From: an uncultured Elusimicrobiales bacterium
GTDB taxonomy: Bacteria; Elusimicrobiota; Elusimicrobia; Elusimicrobiales; Elusimicrobiaceae
NCBI GenBank assembly: GCA_944324695.1
Contig: CALUXH010000064.1
Coordinates: forward strand, 1-44,214
Length of the DNA: 44,214 bases
Direction: 5' to 3'
The translations under genes and the position numbers were made by a program. This document shows, in pieces, positions 17,331-24,494 of this stretch (positions within the stretch are counted from its first letter, which is position 1; each line of letters starts with the position of its first letter). The notes under the pieces are model-generated. The model was not told the origin of the DNA and did no database searches. It worked only from the letters and a program-made list of their open reading frames with translations.

Positions 17331-17863
17331 TGAAACTCAATCGCTTATTTGTTGGCCGCCGGGGCCAGGCCACCACGGAAACGGTGCTTTTGTTTCCCGT
17401 GCTGATTATTTTTATGCTGTTTATTATTAAAATTTTTGGTCTGTTGGTGCTCAGCCAAAAGGTGGAAATCGCCGGTTTTTACGCGGCGCGCCGCTACCAG
17501 CTGCAAAGCCATATGACCGATTCCCTGCAGCGCTGGGACAGGCGTTTTTTGGAGAAAGACATTAAGAAAAAGGTGGAAGAGTACCTGGGTTTTAATAATG
17601 CCGGCATGCGGCGGTTTTTGAGTTTGAAAAGTTTTGATTTGGATATCAACACTTCCGGTACATGGCACCGGGTGGTGCTGACGGTGCGCACCCGTGCGCC
17701 GCATATTAAATTTTTGTGCGATTACGACAAACAAGAGCTGTGTCAAAATGAAATGACCTGCTATAAAGGGTTTGAGTTTTTGTGTGAAACGGGCGGCCAA
17801 ATACAGGTTATTAAATACATCGGCCCCAACGAGCGCGTGCTGCCGTGGATGCGCCCGGATTAA
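17330..17863 (+). CDS. TadE-like pseudopilin of the second set
   Basis: The protein is 177 residues from the ATG at 17330, which overlaps the stop of the preceding gene; the open frame extends upstream inside that gene. A basic leader ends at G-QATTET, with Glu at +5, followed by a hydrophobic helix (VLLFPVLIIFMLFIIKIFGLLVLS) and a TadE-like AGFYAARRYQ stretch. The exported part is basic and ends with four Cys in a compact block (LCDYDKQELC, MTCYKGFEFLC). It closes the signalling and pseudopilin operon. Confidence 0.75.
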   Translation: MKLNRLFVGRRGQATTETVLLFPVLIIFMLFIIKIFGLLVLSQKVEIAGFYAARRYQLQSHMTDSLQRWDRRFLEKDIKKKVEEYLGFNNAGMRRFLSLKSFDLDINTSGTWHRVVLTVRTRAPHIKFLCDYDKQELCQNEMTCYKGFEFLCETGGQIQVIKYIGPNERVLPWMRPD

Positions 17864-17868
17864 ACCCC

Positions 17869-17897
17869 TTGACAAAAGGGCCGCAGCCGTTTATACT
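17869..17897 (+). promoter_or_regulatory. Sigma-70 promoter of the 18009-28079 surface-protein cluster
   Basis: A perfect TTGACA (17869-17874) and TATACT (17892-17897) are separated by exactly 17 bases. The expected start is near 17904, leaving a leader of about 100 bases before the ATG at 18009. Confidence 0.85.
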
Positions 17898-17941
17898 GTT
17901 AGTAGCACCAGGTGTGCGGCATTTTGAACTCTGTGTTTGAG

Positions 17942-17962
17942 CGTAAAGCGTCGGATTTTACG
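17942..17962 (+). promoter_or_regulatory. Possible stem-loop in the 5' leader of the surface-protein cluster
   Basis: CGTAAA and TTTACG form a six-pair stem with a nine-base loop inside the roughly 100-base leader. The leader is much longer than others in this window. No known riboswitch fold is recognised and the stem is short. Confidence 0.3.
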
Positions 17963-18008
17963 GGTCAGCAAGAGTGTATTTTTATATCTGTGTTTATGAG
18001 GTGGCGTT

Positions 18009-19598
18009 ATGTTTAACCTTTTTAATAAATCCAAGGTTCGCACCGGGAAGCAAACCGTTTCCGCCGGTCAAAAGCCCGCCGCGGGCCAGCCGTCCGGGGC
18101 CAAAAAGCAGGCCCCGTTTGCCGCTTTGGGCAAAACCTGGGCCAAGCTTAATAAAATGGACCGAAAGCAGGCCTATACGTGGGGCTCCATTGCCGTAGTG
18201 GCGCTGCTGGCCCTGATTACGTTTGTTTCCGCCATGGGGGGCAACGAGGAAGATTTTTCCGGCTTTGAAACCCGCGGTTATGACCTGGCCAACATGCCTT
18301 TCTCTTCCGACGAAGCGGAACAATACCTTTTAGCGACCAAATATCCGGATATGCAAAACAGCACGCTTCCGCCGGGCCTGTATTCCAGCGCGGAGAAAGA
18401 GGCCCGCCAGGAGGAAGACGCGCAGGCGGCTGAGCAAGAGCAGCAGTCCTGGGAGGCGGAAGAGGATTCTTCTTCCGACTATGTGCCCGGGCGGTATTAC
18501 GGCGGCGGCGGTGGCGGCGGCAGGCAGCGTGCGCCTACGCAGGTGGGCGCGCTGAACAGCGCCAGCCTGAAAAGTGCCGGCGGATCCGGCATCAGCGGCA
18601 CCTTTGGCCCCACGGGGGATTTTTCCAATTTCCGCAGTCAGGAAAAGGGCAGCGACGTGTTTGTGCCGCAGCAGGGCTCTGCGGGTAATGCCCGTAAAGC
18701 GCTGTTTACCAGCGCCATGGGCAGCCGCGCGGCCGCCGGCCAGCTGGACAATCGCCTGGCCAATGCCAAAAAAGCCATGCTGGGCAATGTGCAGGGCAGC
18801 GCCGCTTTTATGAATGACAGCGGCGCGGTGGACCTTTCCAAGGCCGCCGGCCTGAACCTGGACCCGAACGCTCCCGTCAGCTCGGCCGATCCCAACGCGT
18901 TTAACGACGCGCTGGACGCCGCCCATGACGATGCGGGGAATGATGCGGCGGATCAGGATGAAGCCGAATGGTGGCAAACCATGTTGCAGGATTTGGCAAA
19001 GCAACTGGTCCAAGGGGTTCTGTCTATGGGCTTGAATGCCACACAAGGAGCGATAGATCAGGCCGTGGCGGCACGAAATGCGGGCGCAGCCGCATATCAG
19101 GAGTACATAGCGAATTCGCCCAACTATCCTCCAACAACAGTCAAGGGGGTCGTTCCTACTGACCAATTGGGTGATTTAAAGCCGAGTGTTTTGGACCAAA
19201 TGGGATTAGAATACAACGCAGACAAAACACTGTTAATGAAGGGGGATACTGTCGTAGCTAGAGCTTCTGTTAAAGATGGGGGTACTAGTTGGGACTATGA
19301 AGATGGACAAACGATTAAAATAGGCAACTGGGATGTAAAACAGATTGCAAAAAAAGATGAGAAGTGGTATGCGGAAAACTACCCACGGGAATATACCCAG
19401 GCAAAAGCCTATGCAAAACAGGCTGGATATAATGCCAGAAATAAAGTACCCCCCAGCAGAAAAGACTTTAGTGGAGGGCAAAGTAATAATCTTCCTAACC
19501 CAGCGTATGTAGCAGTAGGTACCACACAGACTGTGAACGGTCAAACATGGCGGCTTCAGGAACAAAACGGGACGAAAGAGTGGGTACTAGCTAACTAG
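18009..19598 (+). CDS. Membrane-anchored Gly/Ala-rich exported protein A with low-GC C-terminal tail; unknown family
   Basis: This 529-residue protein fits no family I recognise. A basic cytoplasmic start (NLFNKSKVRTGK) is followed by one membrane helix at about 56-77 and an acidic Gln/Glu stretch (about 125-155). A Gly tract lies near 165-171, and a Gly/Ser/Ala-rich region contains SGTFGP, a motif shared with the protein at 21106. A charged block ends at EWWQTM (about 320-325). The remaining roughly 200 residues are different: polar, Tyr/Lys-rich and low in Gly, and encoded with A/T-ending codons (12 of 40 codons G/C-ending at 19203-19322, against 21 of 26 at 18720-18797). The membrane helix predicts that most of the protein is exported. 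It is first in its operon, behind a strong promoter. Function unknown. Confidence 0.8.
   Translation: MFNLFNKSKVRTGKQTVSAGQKPAAGQPSGAKKQAPFAALGKTWAKLNKMDRKQAYTWGSIAVVALLALITFVSAMGGNEEDFSGFETRGYDLANMPFSSDEAEQYLLATKYPDMQNSTLPPGLYSSAEKEARQEEDAQAAEQEQQSWEAEEDSSSDYVPGRYYGGGGGGGRQRAPTQVGALNSASLKSAGGSGISGTFGPTGDFSNFRSQEKGSDVFVPQQGSAGNARKALFTSAMGSRAAAGQLDNRLANAKKAMLGNVQGSAAFMNDSGAVDLSKAAGLNLDPNAPVSSADPNAFNDALDAAHDDAGNDAADQDEAEWWQTMLQDLAKQLVQGVLSMGLNATQGAIDQAVAARNAGAAAYQEYIANSPNYPPTTVKGVVPTDQLGDLKPSVLDQMGLEYNADKTLLMKGDTVVARASVKDGGTSWDYEDGQTIKIGNWDVKQIAKKDEKWYAENYPREYTQAKAYAKQAGYNARNKVPPSRKDFSGGQSNNLPNPAYVAVGTTQTVNGQTWRLQEQNGTKEWVLAN
18501..18521 (+). repeat. GGC-type triplet tract encoding poly-Gly
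   Basis: A run of GGC/GGT triplets encodes seven Gly in protein A. Such tracts can change length by slippage in whole codons, giving a flexible linker of variable length. Confidence 0.7.
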
Positions 19599-19610
19599 CA
19601 GGAGTAAATT

Positions 19611-21083
19611 ATGAAACTTATAAATTTATTTAAAAGAAAGACAGGCAAGCTGGCCCTTTCCCCCATGCAGGCGGTGGGTCTGGCCGCCGTGGTGGGCGTG
19701 GCGGGCATCGGCGCGTACCGCATGATGGGCTCGTCCGAACAGCCGGATTTGAATACGGTGTTTTCTTCCGGCGGGCAGGATGTGGTGTATGTGTCCGGTG
19801 CGTCCGGCGGCAGCTACGGCGGGGTGGTGTACGGCAGCGGCGGCGCTTATTCCGGCGGCGGGGAAATACAGTCCGGCATTCATACCACTTTGTCCAAAGA
19901 TTTACAGCTGATGCAGGCCGATGCCGCGCGTGCCGATGCGTCGCAGCCGCAGTACGTCCAGCAGGAAGAGGAAATAACCGCTTATAAACTGGACGGGAAC
20001 AGCGGCGGTCTGGGCATGGGTACCACGCTGGACCGGGAGAAAGCTTCTGTGGATATGGGCGGCAGTATGCAGGCCGTGCAGAGCCAAATAGCGGCTTTGC
20101 AGGCTTCAGTGGCGCAGCAACAGGAGGCCGCGGCGCAGCAGGCTGCGGCGGCACAAGGCGGGGACGCGGCTGCGGCCGCGGCGGCCGCTTTGCAGGGCGG
20201 TGGCAGGAACTGGGGGCAAATGGCCTCCGGCATGGCCCGTGCGTCGGGCAGTAATTTGAAATCTACGCCGCTCCAAGCTTCCCGGCACGAAGGGCAGACC
20301 GTCAGCGCTTCGGGCGTTTTGGGCGGCGGTGCGGCGGGCGTGCCGCCCGCATCCGGCGCTTTGGCCAACGGGGTGACGGGTATAGCCGGGGACCGGCGTT
20401 CTTTTTCACGCGCCGGGGATTATATCGGCATGGCGGACTCGCTGGAAGAGCTGCAGCGGATCTCCGGCAAGACGGCCGCCTCTTCCCACAACTCTACCGT
20501 GGCGACGGCCCGGGGCTTTTTGTCTTCGTCGCATTTGGCCGGCGGTATCTTCTTGGAAGGCAACGAAACGCTCAGCACCGGCGTGGGCAGCTCGGCGGAT
20601 TTCAGCGCCAACAATTCTTTGAGCGGCCTGGGCGGCGCCATGGGGGGTATCGAAGAAGAAACCACCAGCTATGCCGAGGATTTAAGAACGTTGCATAAGA
20701 AACTTAAACATATGGCGAACAAGACAATGGTTTGTTCATTCTTGCCCATTGGTGTTAACCGTGCGTGTGCGCGCGGGCCTTACAAAAACGTGGAAGGTGA
20801 TATAGACAAATTTAAAGCCAAGTGGAGTGAGACTCCTTATGAAAAGGAAAATGCGGACGGCCCCGTAGCCGACCGCGTACTGAGGTTGGCCAAGAATATT
20901 CGTGATACTGCGTGGGTACCTGTTTTGCCTAAAATACGTTATAATCAGAACGTCGGCGATATTTTTAACGCCAATGCGTCCGAAAATCTTGACAACGATG
21001 CTGTGGATTACAATACAAACGACGTAACCAGTCCATACGGCTCTTCTGCTGCAGATGACAGTCTGGATTTGAACGCACAGTAA
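19611..21083 (+). CDS. Membrane-anchored Gly/Ala/Gln-rich exported protein B with low-GC C-terminal tail; unknown family
   Basis: This 490-residue protein has the N-terminus NLFKRKTGKL, close to that of proteins A and C, and a membrane helix at about 17-38. Gly/Ser/Tyr-rich repeats follow, then an Ala/Gln-rich predicted helix with an eight-Ala run (about 155-195) and ARASGSNL (near 210). A block (LEELQRISGKTAASSHN to FLSSSHLAGGIFLEG, about 280-320) aligns with a block in protein C. From about 20690 the sequence becomes low in GC: hand count 38 percent at 20701-20760 against 77 percent at 20281-20340. It encodes a Lys/Asn-rich tail with one Cys pair (MVCSF, RACARG). The end, ADDSLDLN, resembles the end of protein C. 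Function unknown. Confidence 0.8.
   Translation: MKLINLFKRKTGKLALSPMQAVGLAAVVGVAGIGAYRMMGSSEQPDLNTVFSSGGQDVVYVSGASGGSYGGVVYGSGGAYSGGGEIQSGIHTTLSKDLQLMQADAARADASQPQYVQQEEEITAYKLDGNSGGLGMGTTLDREKASVDMGGSMQAVQSQIAALQASVAQQQEAAAQQAAAAQGGDAAAAAAAALQGGGRNWGQMASGMARASGSNLKSTPLQASRHEGQTVSASGVLGGGAAGVPPASGALANGVTGIAGDRRSFSRAGDYIGMADSLEELQRISGKTAASSHNSTVATARGFLSSSHLAGGIFLEGNETLSTGVGSSADFSANNSLSGLGGAMGGIEEETTSYAEDLRTLHKKLKHMANKTMVCSFLPIGVNRACARGPYKNVEGDIDKFKAKWSETPYEKENADGPVADRVLRLAKNIRDTAWVPVLPKIRYNQNVGDIFNANASENLDNDAVDYNTNDVTSPYGSSAADDSLDLNAQ
20235..20257 (+). repeat. Dispersed direct repeat, copy 1 (ARASGSNL coding block)
   Basis: These 23 bases match 21628-21650 at 21 positions. They encode the shared ARASGSN(L) motif of proteins B and C and indicate common ancestry or gene conversion. 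Confidence 0.7.
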
Positions 21084-21105
21084 GGCCCCGTGCCGCGGAG
21101 GGATT

Positions 21106-22581
21106 ATGAAAAACATATTTTCTTTTTTCAAAAGCCGTAAAGGCAAAATAAACGTCGGCGGCCTGCTGGGCGTAGCCGCCACGGCCGGCCTGGCCGGCAT
21201 GACGATGATGAGCTACGTCAACGCCAGCCCCGAACGTATGGAAAATGACGTGCTGCGCCGGATGTCGGAAATCCGGGACGGGGCGGGCTCACTGACCTTT
21301 GACGGCATACAAATCAGCACCGGCGGGCTGCAATTTGCCTCTCCGGAAGAGATTGCCGCGCAGGAAGGGCGGATTTTTGACGGCGGGGATACGGCCGCGG
21401 CGGCGATGGAAAACTTTTCCCTCCAGGGGCGCAACCTGGGCCAGACGGACGGACTGGGTATGGGGGCCAATGCCGCGGTGGAGTTGGGCCCTGACGGCAG
21501 ACCTCTGCCTGGGCAGGGCGGAAGAGCGGACGGATCTGCCATTGGCGCGGCGGCCGCGGCGGCCAACCAAACCCAAATTAATAAACTGGGGGCGGCGCCG
21601 CAGGGGGGGCTGCAGCGCGCCACCATTGCCCGGGCGTCCGGCAGTAATTTAGGTTCTTCCTCCGGCGGAGGTACGTTCGGTCCGTCTTCTTCCGCCGCTT
21701 CCTCCGGCCGCAGGAGCGGTTCTTCCTCCGGCGGGGCGGGCTATAACTTTACCGGCGCCATGCCCACGGGCAGCAGCGCGCTGCTGGCCTCGGCCGACAT
21801 GAGCGGCATCCGCGGCGTCAGCGGGGCCAGGTTTACGCCCGGCGGGCGGGACAGCCGCATCGGCAGCGGTTCGTCTTCCGAAGCGGGGAATAATTTGCGC
21901 GATATTGCCCGTCAGTCCTCCAAAGTGGCGGCAAACGCCCAAAAGAGCACCAGCTCCGGCGCCGGCCCGTTTTTGGCCGCCAGCAAAATGGCCGGCGGCG
22001 TGCAGGTGCAGGATGGGGATACAGTGACGCTGACGGACGGCACCCCGGCCGAATTTGAAGAAGAAATGAACAACCGGGAGCGCAACCTCGGCAGCAGTAT
22101 AGACGATTTGGATAACACCGAAAACGAGAAAAAGGAACACAGACAGCGGCTTTGGCAAACTATGGCCGGATTGCTGGGGGCTACCATGTTGGGCATGATG
22201 ACTATCGCCGCACTGAAAAAAAGTTTTCCGTGGGGATATGCCGCGGCGATTGTATTGGCGCTTGGTTTATTGGTGTGTATTGCCGCATTTATGACGGATA
22301 TTGGAAAGTTTGGAGTCAAATATGGAAACTGGGGGCTTTGTTCTTTCTTTTTCGCTATGGGTGCGGCCATGGCTGCAGGGGTGGCCCTTGCATTCTGCAG
22401 TATTAAATTCACTGGGTGGCTTAACGGAGTGATAGAGGCATTAAAGAGCAATTGGGCCTATATGACTGGTTTTTCATTACTTTCAAGCGGTCTTGTGGGG
22501 CAGGCGTATTCTGCTGTTCCCTCTACTTTTAAAGAAGCTTGGGGTAAGGGCAGCGGCGACGACAGCCTGAAGAATGACTGA
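21106..22581 (+). CDS. Membrane-anchored Gly/Ser-rich exported protein C with four-helix membrane tail; unknown family
   Basis: This 491-residue protein has the N-terminus FFKSRKGK and a membrane helix at about 17-37, like protein B. A Gly/Ala/Ser-rich region carries IARASGSNL and GTFGP. The block NNLRDIARQSSKVAANAQ to FLAASKMAGGVQVQDG (about 265-305) aligns with protein B. A charged stretch ends at LWQTM (about 348-352), echoing EWWQTM in protein A. From there the protein is hydrophobic with about four predicted membrane helices to residue 470. GC falls from 67 percent (21841-21900) to 42 percent (22441-22500) by hand count. The last residues (KGSGDDSLKND) are GC-rich again. A membrane-embedded tail on an exported stalk is unusual. 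Function unknown. Confidence 0.8.
   Translation: MKNIFSFFKSRKGKINVGGLLGVAATAGLAGMTMMSYVNASPERMENDVLRRMSEIRDGAGSLTFDGIQISTGGLQFASPEEIAAQEGRIFDGGDTAAAAMENFSLQGRNLGQTDGLGMGANAAVELGPDGRPLPGQGGRADGSAIGAAAAAANQTQINKLGAAPQGGLQRATIARASGSNLGSSSGGGTFGPSSSAASSGRRSGSSSGGAGYNFTGAMPTGSSALLASADMSGIRGVSGARFTPGGRDSRIGSGSSSEAGNNLRDIARQSSKVAANAQKSTSSGAGPFLAASKMAGGVQVQDGDTVTLTDGTPAEFEEEMNNRERNLGSSIDDLDNTENEKKEHRQRLWQTMAGLLGATMLGMMTIAALKKSFPWGYAAAIVLALGLLVCIAAFMTDIGKFGVKYGNWGLCSFFFAMGAAMAAGVALAFCSIKFTGWLNGVIEALKSNWAYMTGFSLLSSGLVGQAYSAVPSTFKEAWGKGSGDDSLKND
21628..21650 (+). repeat. Dispersed direct repeat, copy 2 (ARASGSNL coding block)
   Basis: Partner of 20235-20257, with 21 of 23 bases identical and the same reading frame, encoding the ARASGSN(L) motif in protein C. 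Confidence 0.7.
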
Positions 22582-22589
22582 GGTGCACT

Positions 22590-22859
22590 ATGGCAAAAGC
22601 AGACGGCAAAATGAAACGGTTTTTTATCGGGGCTTTGATATGGCTGGGCCTGTTGTCTTATATCGCGCTGTACTGGTACGCCGCCGCCGAACATAAGCAG
22701 GCCCGCCGGGAACTGGTGGATTTAAAGGCCCGCCAGCGGCTGGTGCAGGAACGGCGCGACAATGCCGCCCGCTGGGAGCGGGAAATGAAGGAGCAGCGTT
22801 TGCTGCGCCAGTACAACCGGGGCCGCGTCATCGGCGCGGACGGCAGAACCCTGAACTAA
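22590..22859 (+). CDS. Small membrane protein with coiled coil (protein D)
   Basis: This 89-residue protein has a short basic start, one membrane helix (about residues 10-30) and a long, highly charged helix rich in Arg, Glu and Gln (about 33-75) that looks like a coiled coil, ending in GADGRTLN. The layout resembles FtsB/FtsL-like bitopic proteins, but no family-specific motif is seen. A GAGGTG ribosome site precedes the ATG, eight bases after protein C. Its base composition matches the conserved parts of the cluster, not the low-GC tails. It could be an assembly partner for the anchored proteins. Confidence 0.65.
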   Translation: MAKADGKMKRFFIGALIWLGLLSYIALYWYAAAEHKQARRELVDLKARQRLVQERRDNAARWEREMKEQRLLRQYNRGRVIGADGRTLN

Positions 22860-22911
22860 CCCCGGCACAGGGGGCGGGCGGCCCGTCCCCCGAACAAAAG
22901 AGGATGCGGTT

Positions 22912-24375
22912 ATGGAACGCAAACCGGCGGATGTCAGACAAGGACAAAGGGTCTTTTCCCCCATGCCGAGGGGAAATGCCCCTGCGCGTGTTCCGCCGCC
23001 CCGGCGCCGCCTGCGGCTCATTATGTGGCTGGCACTTGCATTTTTCCTCTTTTCCGTTATATTTATAATACCGGTGGGACGCGTGCCGCTGTTGCGCAAC
23101 ATTGCCTGGCTGATGGGTTTTAGCCGGGAGGCAACGGGTTCCATCAGCTTTGGCCGCGCGCTTTTGACGTGGGTAAGCGATGAAAACGGACGCACCTTTG
23201 CCGGCAGCTGGGACGGCTTGGCCGTCCGGGACAATGAAACGTCCCTGTTTAATTTGGCGCAGCGGCCGGATTTTAACCCGTCCGGCCCCGTTTCGGCCCT
23301 GTTTGATATCCGGCGGGTGAACGCCGCCCGCCGCGCACGGGGCCTTGGGCCGGAGGGCTTGGCCTCAGCGTACGCCGCCGGTGAGGAAGAAGACGCCTCC
23401 CGGGCCGTATCCGGTCCGGATGCGCAGGCCGCCCGCAGCGTTACGGAGAGCGGAGCCAGCAAAGAATATTATTTTGGTACGGACGCCGAACTGGCCGCCC
23501 GTGCGGCGGCGCAGGATCGCCCCGGCAGAGGGTCGGCCGATACGGCGAAACTGCTGCCTTCCGGGACGGGAGTGTCCGGTGCGGCGGGGACGGATTGGCT
23601 GGCTATGGCCACGGACAAGGCTTTCTTGTTGGAAAACAGCCAGCTGGATGCCGGATTGCAGGACGCGGCCGGAGGGACCGTGACATTAAGCAATATTGCC
23701 GGCACCGTGACCGCGGGGCAAAAGCCGAAGCGGGATCTGGCCAATATATGGCTGATGTCCAAAGCGGCGGACAAGGCCAAATACCTGATGCTTAAAAAGC
23801 AGCTGGCCGCGGCGGGGTATTTGGCCATGTCCGTGCCTAAGAAAGTGTATGATTCCTCCGGGCAGGGGGCCGGGGTGCGGCTGGACGGCAATGAAATGCT
23901 GGCCCTGGCTGAGGAAACCAACCAGCAGCTGCTCGATGAAGAGCAGTGCCGCAATATCGCCGTCGGAGCCAACAACACCCTGCTGGACAAAAGCCGGCAG
24001 GCCGATGCGTATATATCCGCTTTGCGCAACGTACCCAAACGCTGCGGCGACGATATGACGGGCTGGAGCCAGAATTTGCGCGCGGTCAAAACAAATTGCC
24101 AGGAAGTAAAAGAAGTGTATGAAAATATGCAGACGTTTTGCGGGACGAAAGTGGTGTCCGGATCCGGCACATGCGACGCTTCCCGGCTGGACAGCTATGA
24201 AAGTTCGTATAATGAAATTTGCGCGGGATATGATATGCTGACCGATGAGGAAAAAGCCGAGCGGGATGCACAGCTGGACGCCGTATCCGCTTATGTGGAG
24301 GAAGACGTGCTTGACACTTTTAACACCTCGGGCAGCGGCGCCAGCAATAAGTTTTTCCCCGAAAGCGAGCTCTAG
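22912..24375 (+). CDS. Membrane-anchored exported protein E with six Cys; unknown family
   Basis: This 487-residue protein has a Pro/Arg-rich cytoplasmic start, a membrane helix at about 36-56 and then an exported region. A middle part rich in Ala, Gly and Glu (about 140-210) is followed by a predicted helical C-terminal half with six Cys between about residues 345 and 440, enough for three disulfides. Unlike A, B, C and F it has no marked GC drop at its end. It sits between protein D and the giant protein F, with an AAGAGG ribosome site. No family recognised; the signal-anchor topology groups it with its neighbours. Confidence 0.75.
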   Translation: MERKPADVRQGQRVFSPMPRGNAPARVPPPRRRLRLIMWLALAFFLFSVIFIIPVGRVPLLRNIAWLMGFSREATGSISFGRALLTWVSDENGRTFAGSWDGLAVRDNETSLFNLAQRPDFNPSGPVSALFDIRRVNAARRARGLGPEGLASAYAAGEEEDASRAVSGPDAQAARSVTESGASKEYYFGTDAELAARAAAQDRPGRGSADTAKLLPSGTGVSGAAGTDWLAMATDKAFLLENSQLDAGLQDAAGGTVTLSNIAGTVTAGQKPKRDLANIWLMSKAADKAKYLMLKKQLAAAGYLAMSVPKKVYDSSGQGAGVRLDGNEMLALAEETNQQLLDEEQCRNIAVGANNTLLDKSRQADAYISALRNVPKRCGDDMTGWSQNLRAVKTNCQEVKEVYENMQTFCGTKVVSGSGTCDASRLDSYESSYNEICAGYDMLTDEEKAERDAQLDAVSAYVEEDVLDTFNTSGSGASNKFFPESEL

Positions 24376-24450
24376 GGGGCAGATTTTGAGCCGTAAAAGC
24401 AGTAAGCAGTACCGGTTTTGACGTGCCCGGGCGGCCGTTAAAACCCATCC

Positions 24451-24475
24451 GCTCCGGCGTATAAGCCGCCGGGGC
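24451..24475 (+). promoter_or_regulatory. Stem-loop just upstream of the giant protein gene
   Basis: GCTCCGGCG pairs with CGCCGGGGC (nine pairs, one G-T) around a seven-base loop, ending 19 bases before the ATG at 24495 and next to its AGGAGG site. There is no T run, so it is not a terminator. It could modulate translation or protect the mRNA. Confidence 0.4.
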
Positions 24476-24494
24476 AGCAACATAGGAGGCTGTT

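Noticed and set aside
22722-23462. Minus-strand open frame (246 residues)
   Set aside because: It is antisense to proteins D and E, with composition explained by the plus-strand Gly/Ala codons.
24376-24450. A promoter between proteins E and F (TTGACG-like box)
   Set aside because: The matching -10 region is poor and the gene order fits one operon.
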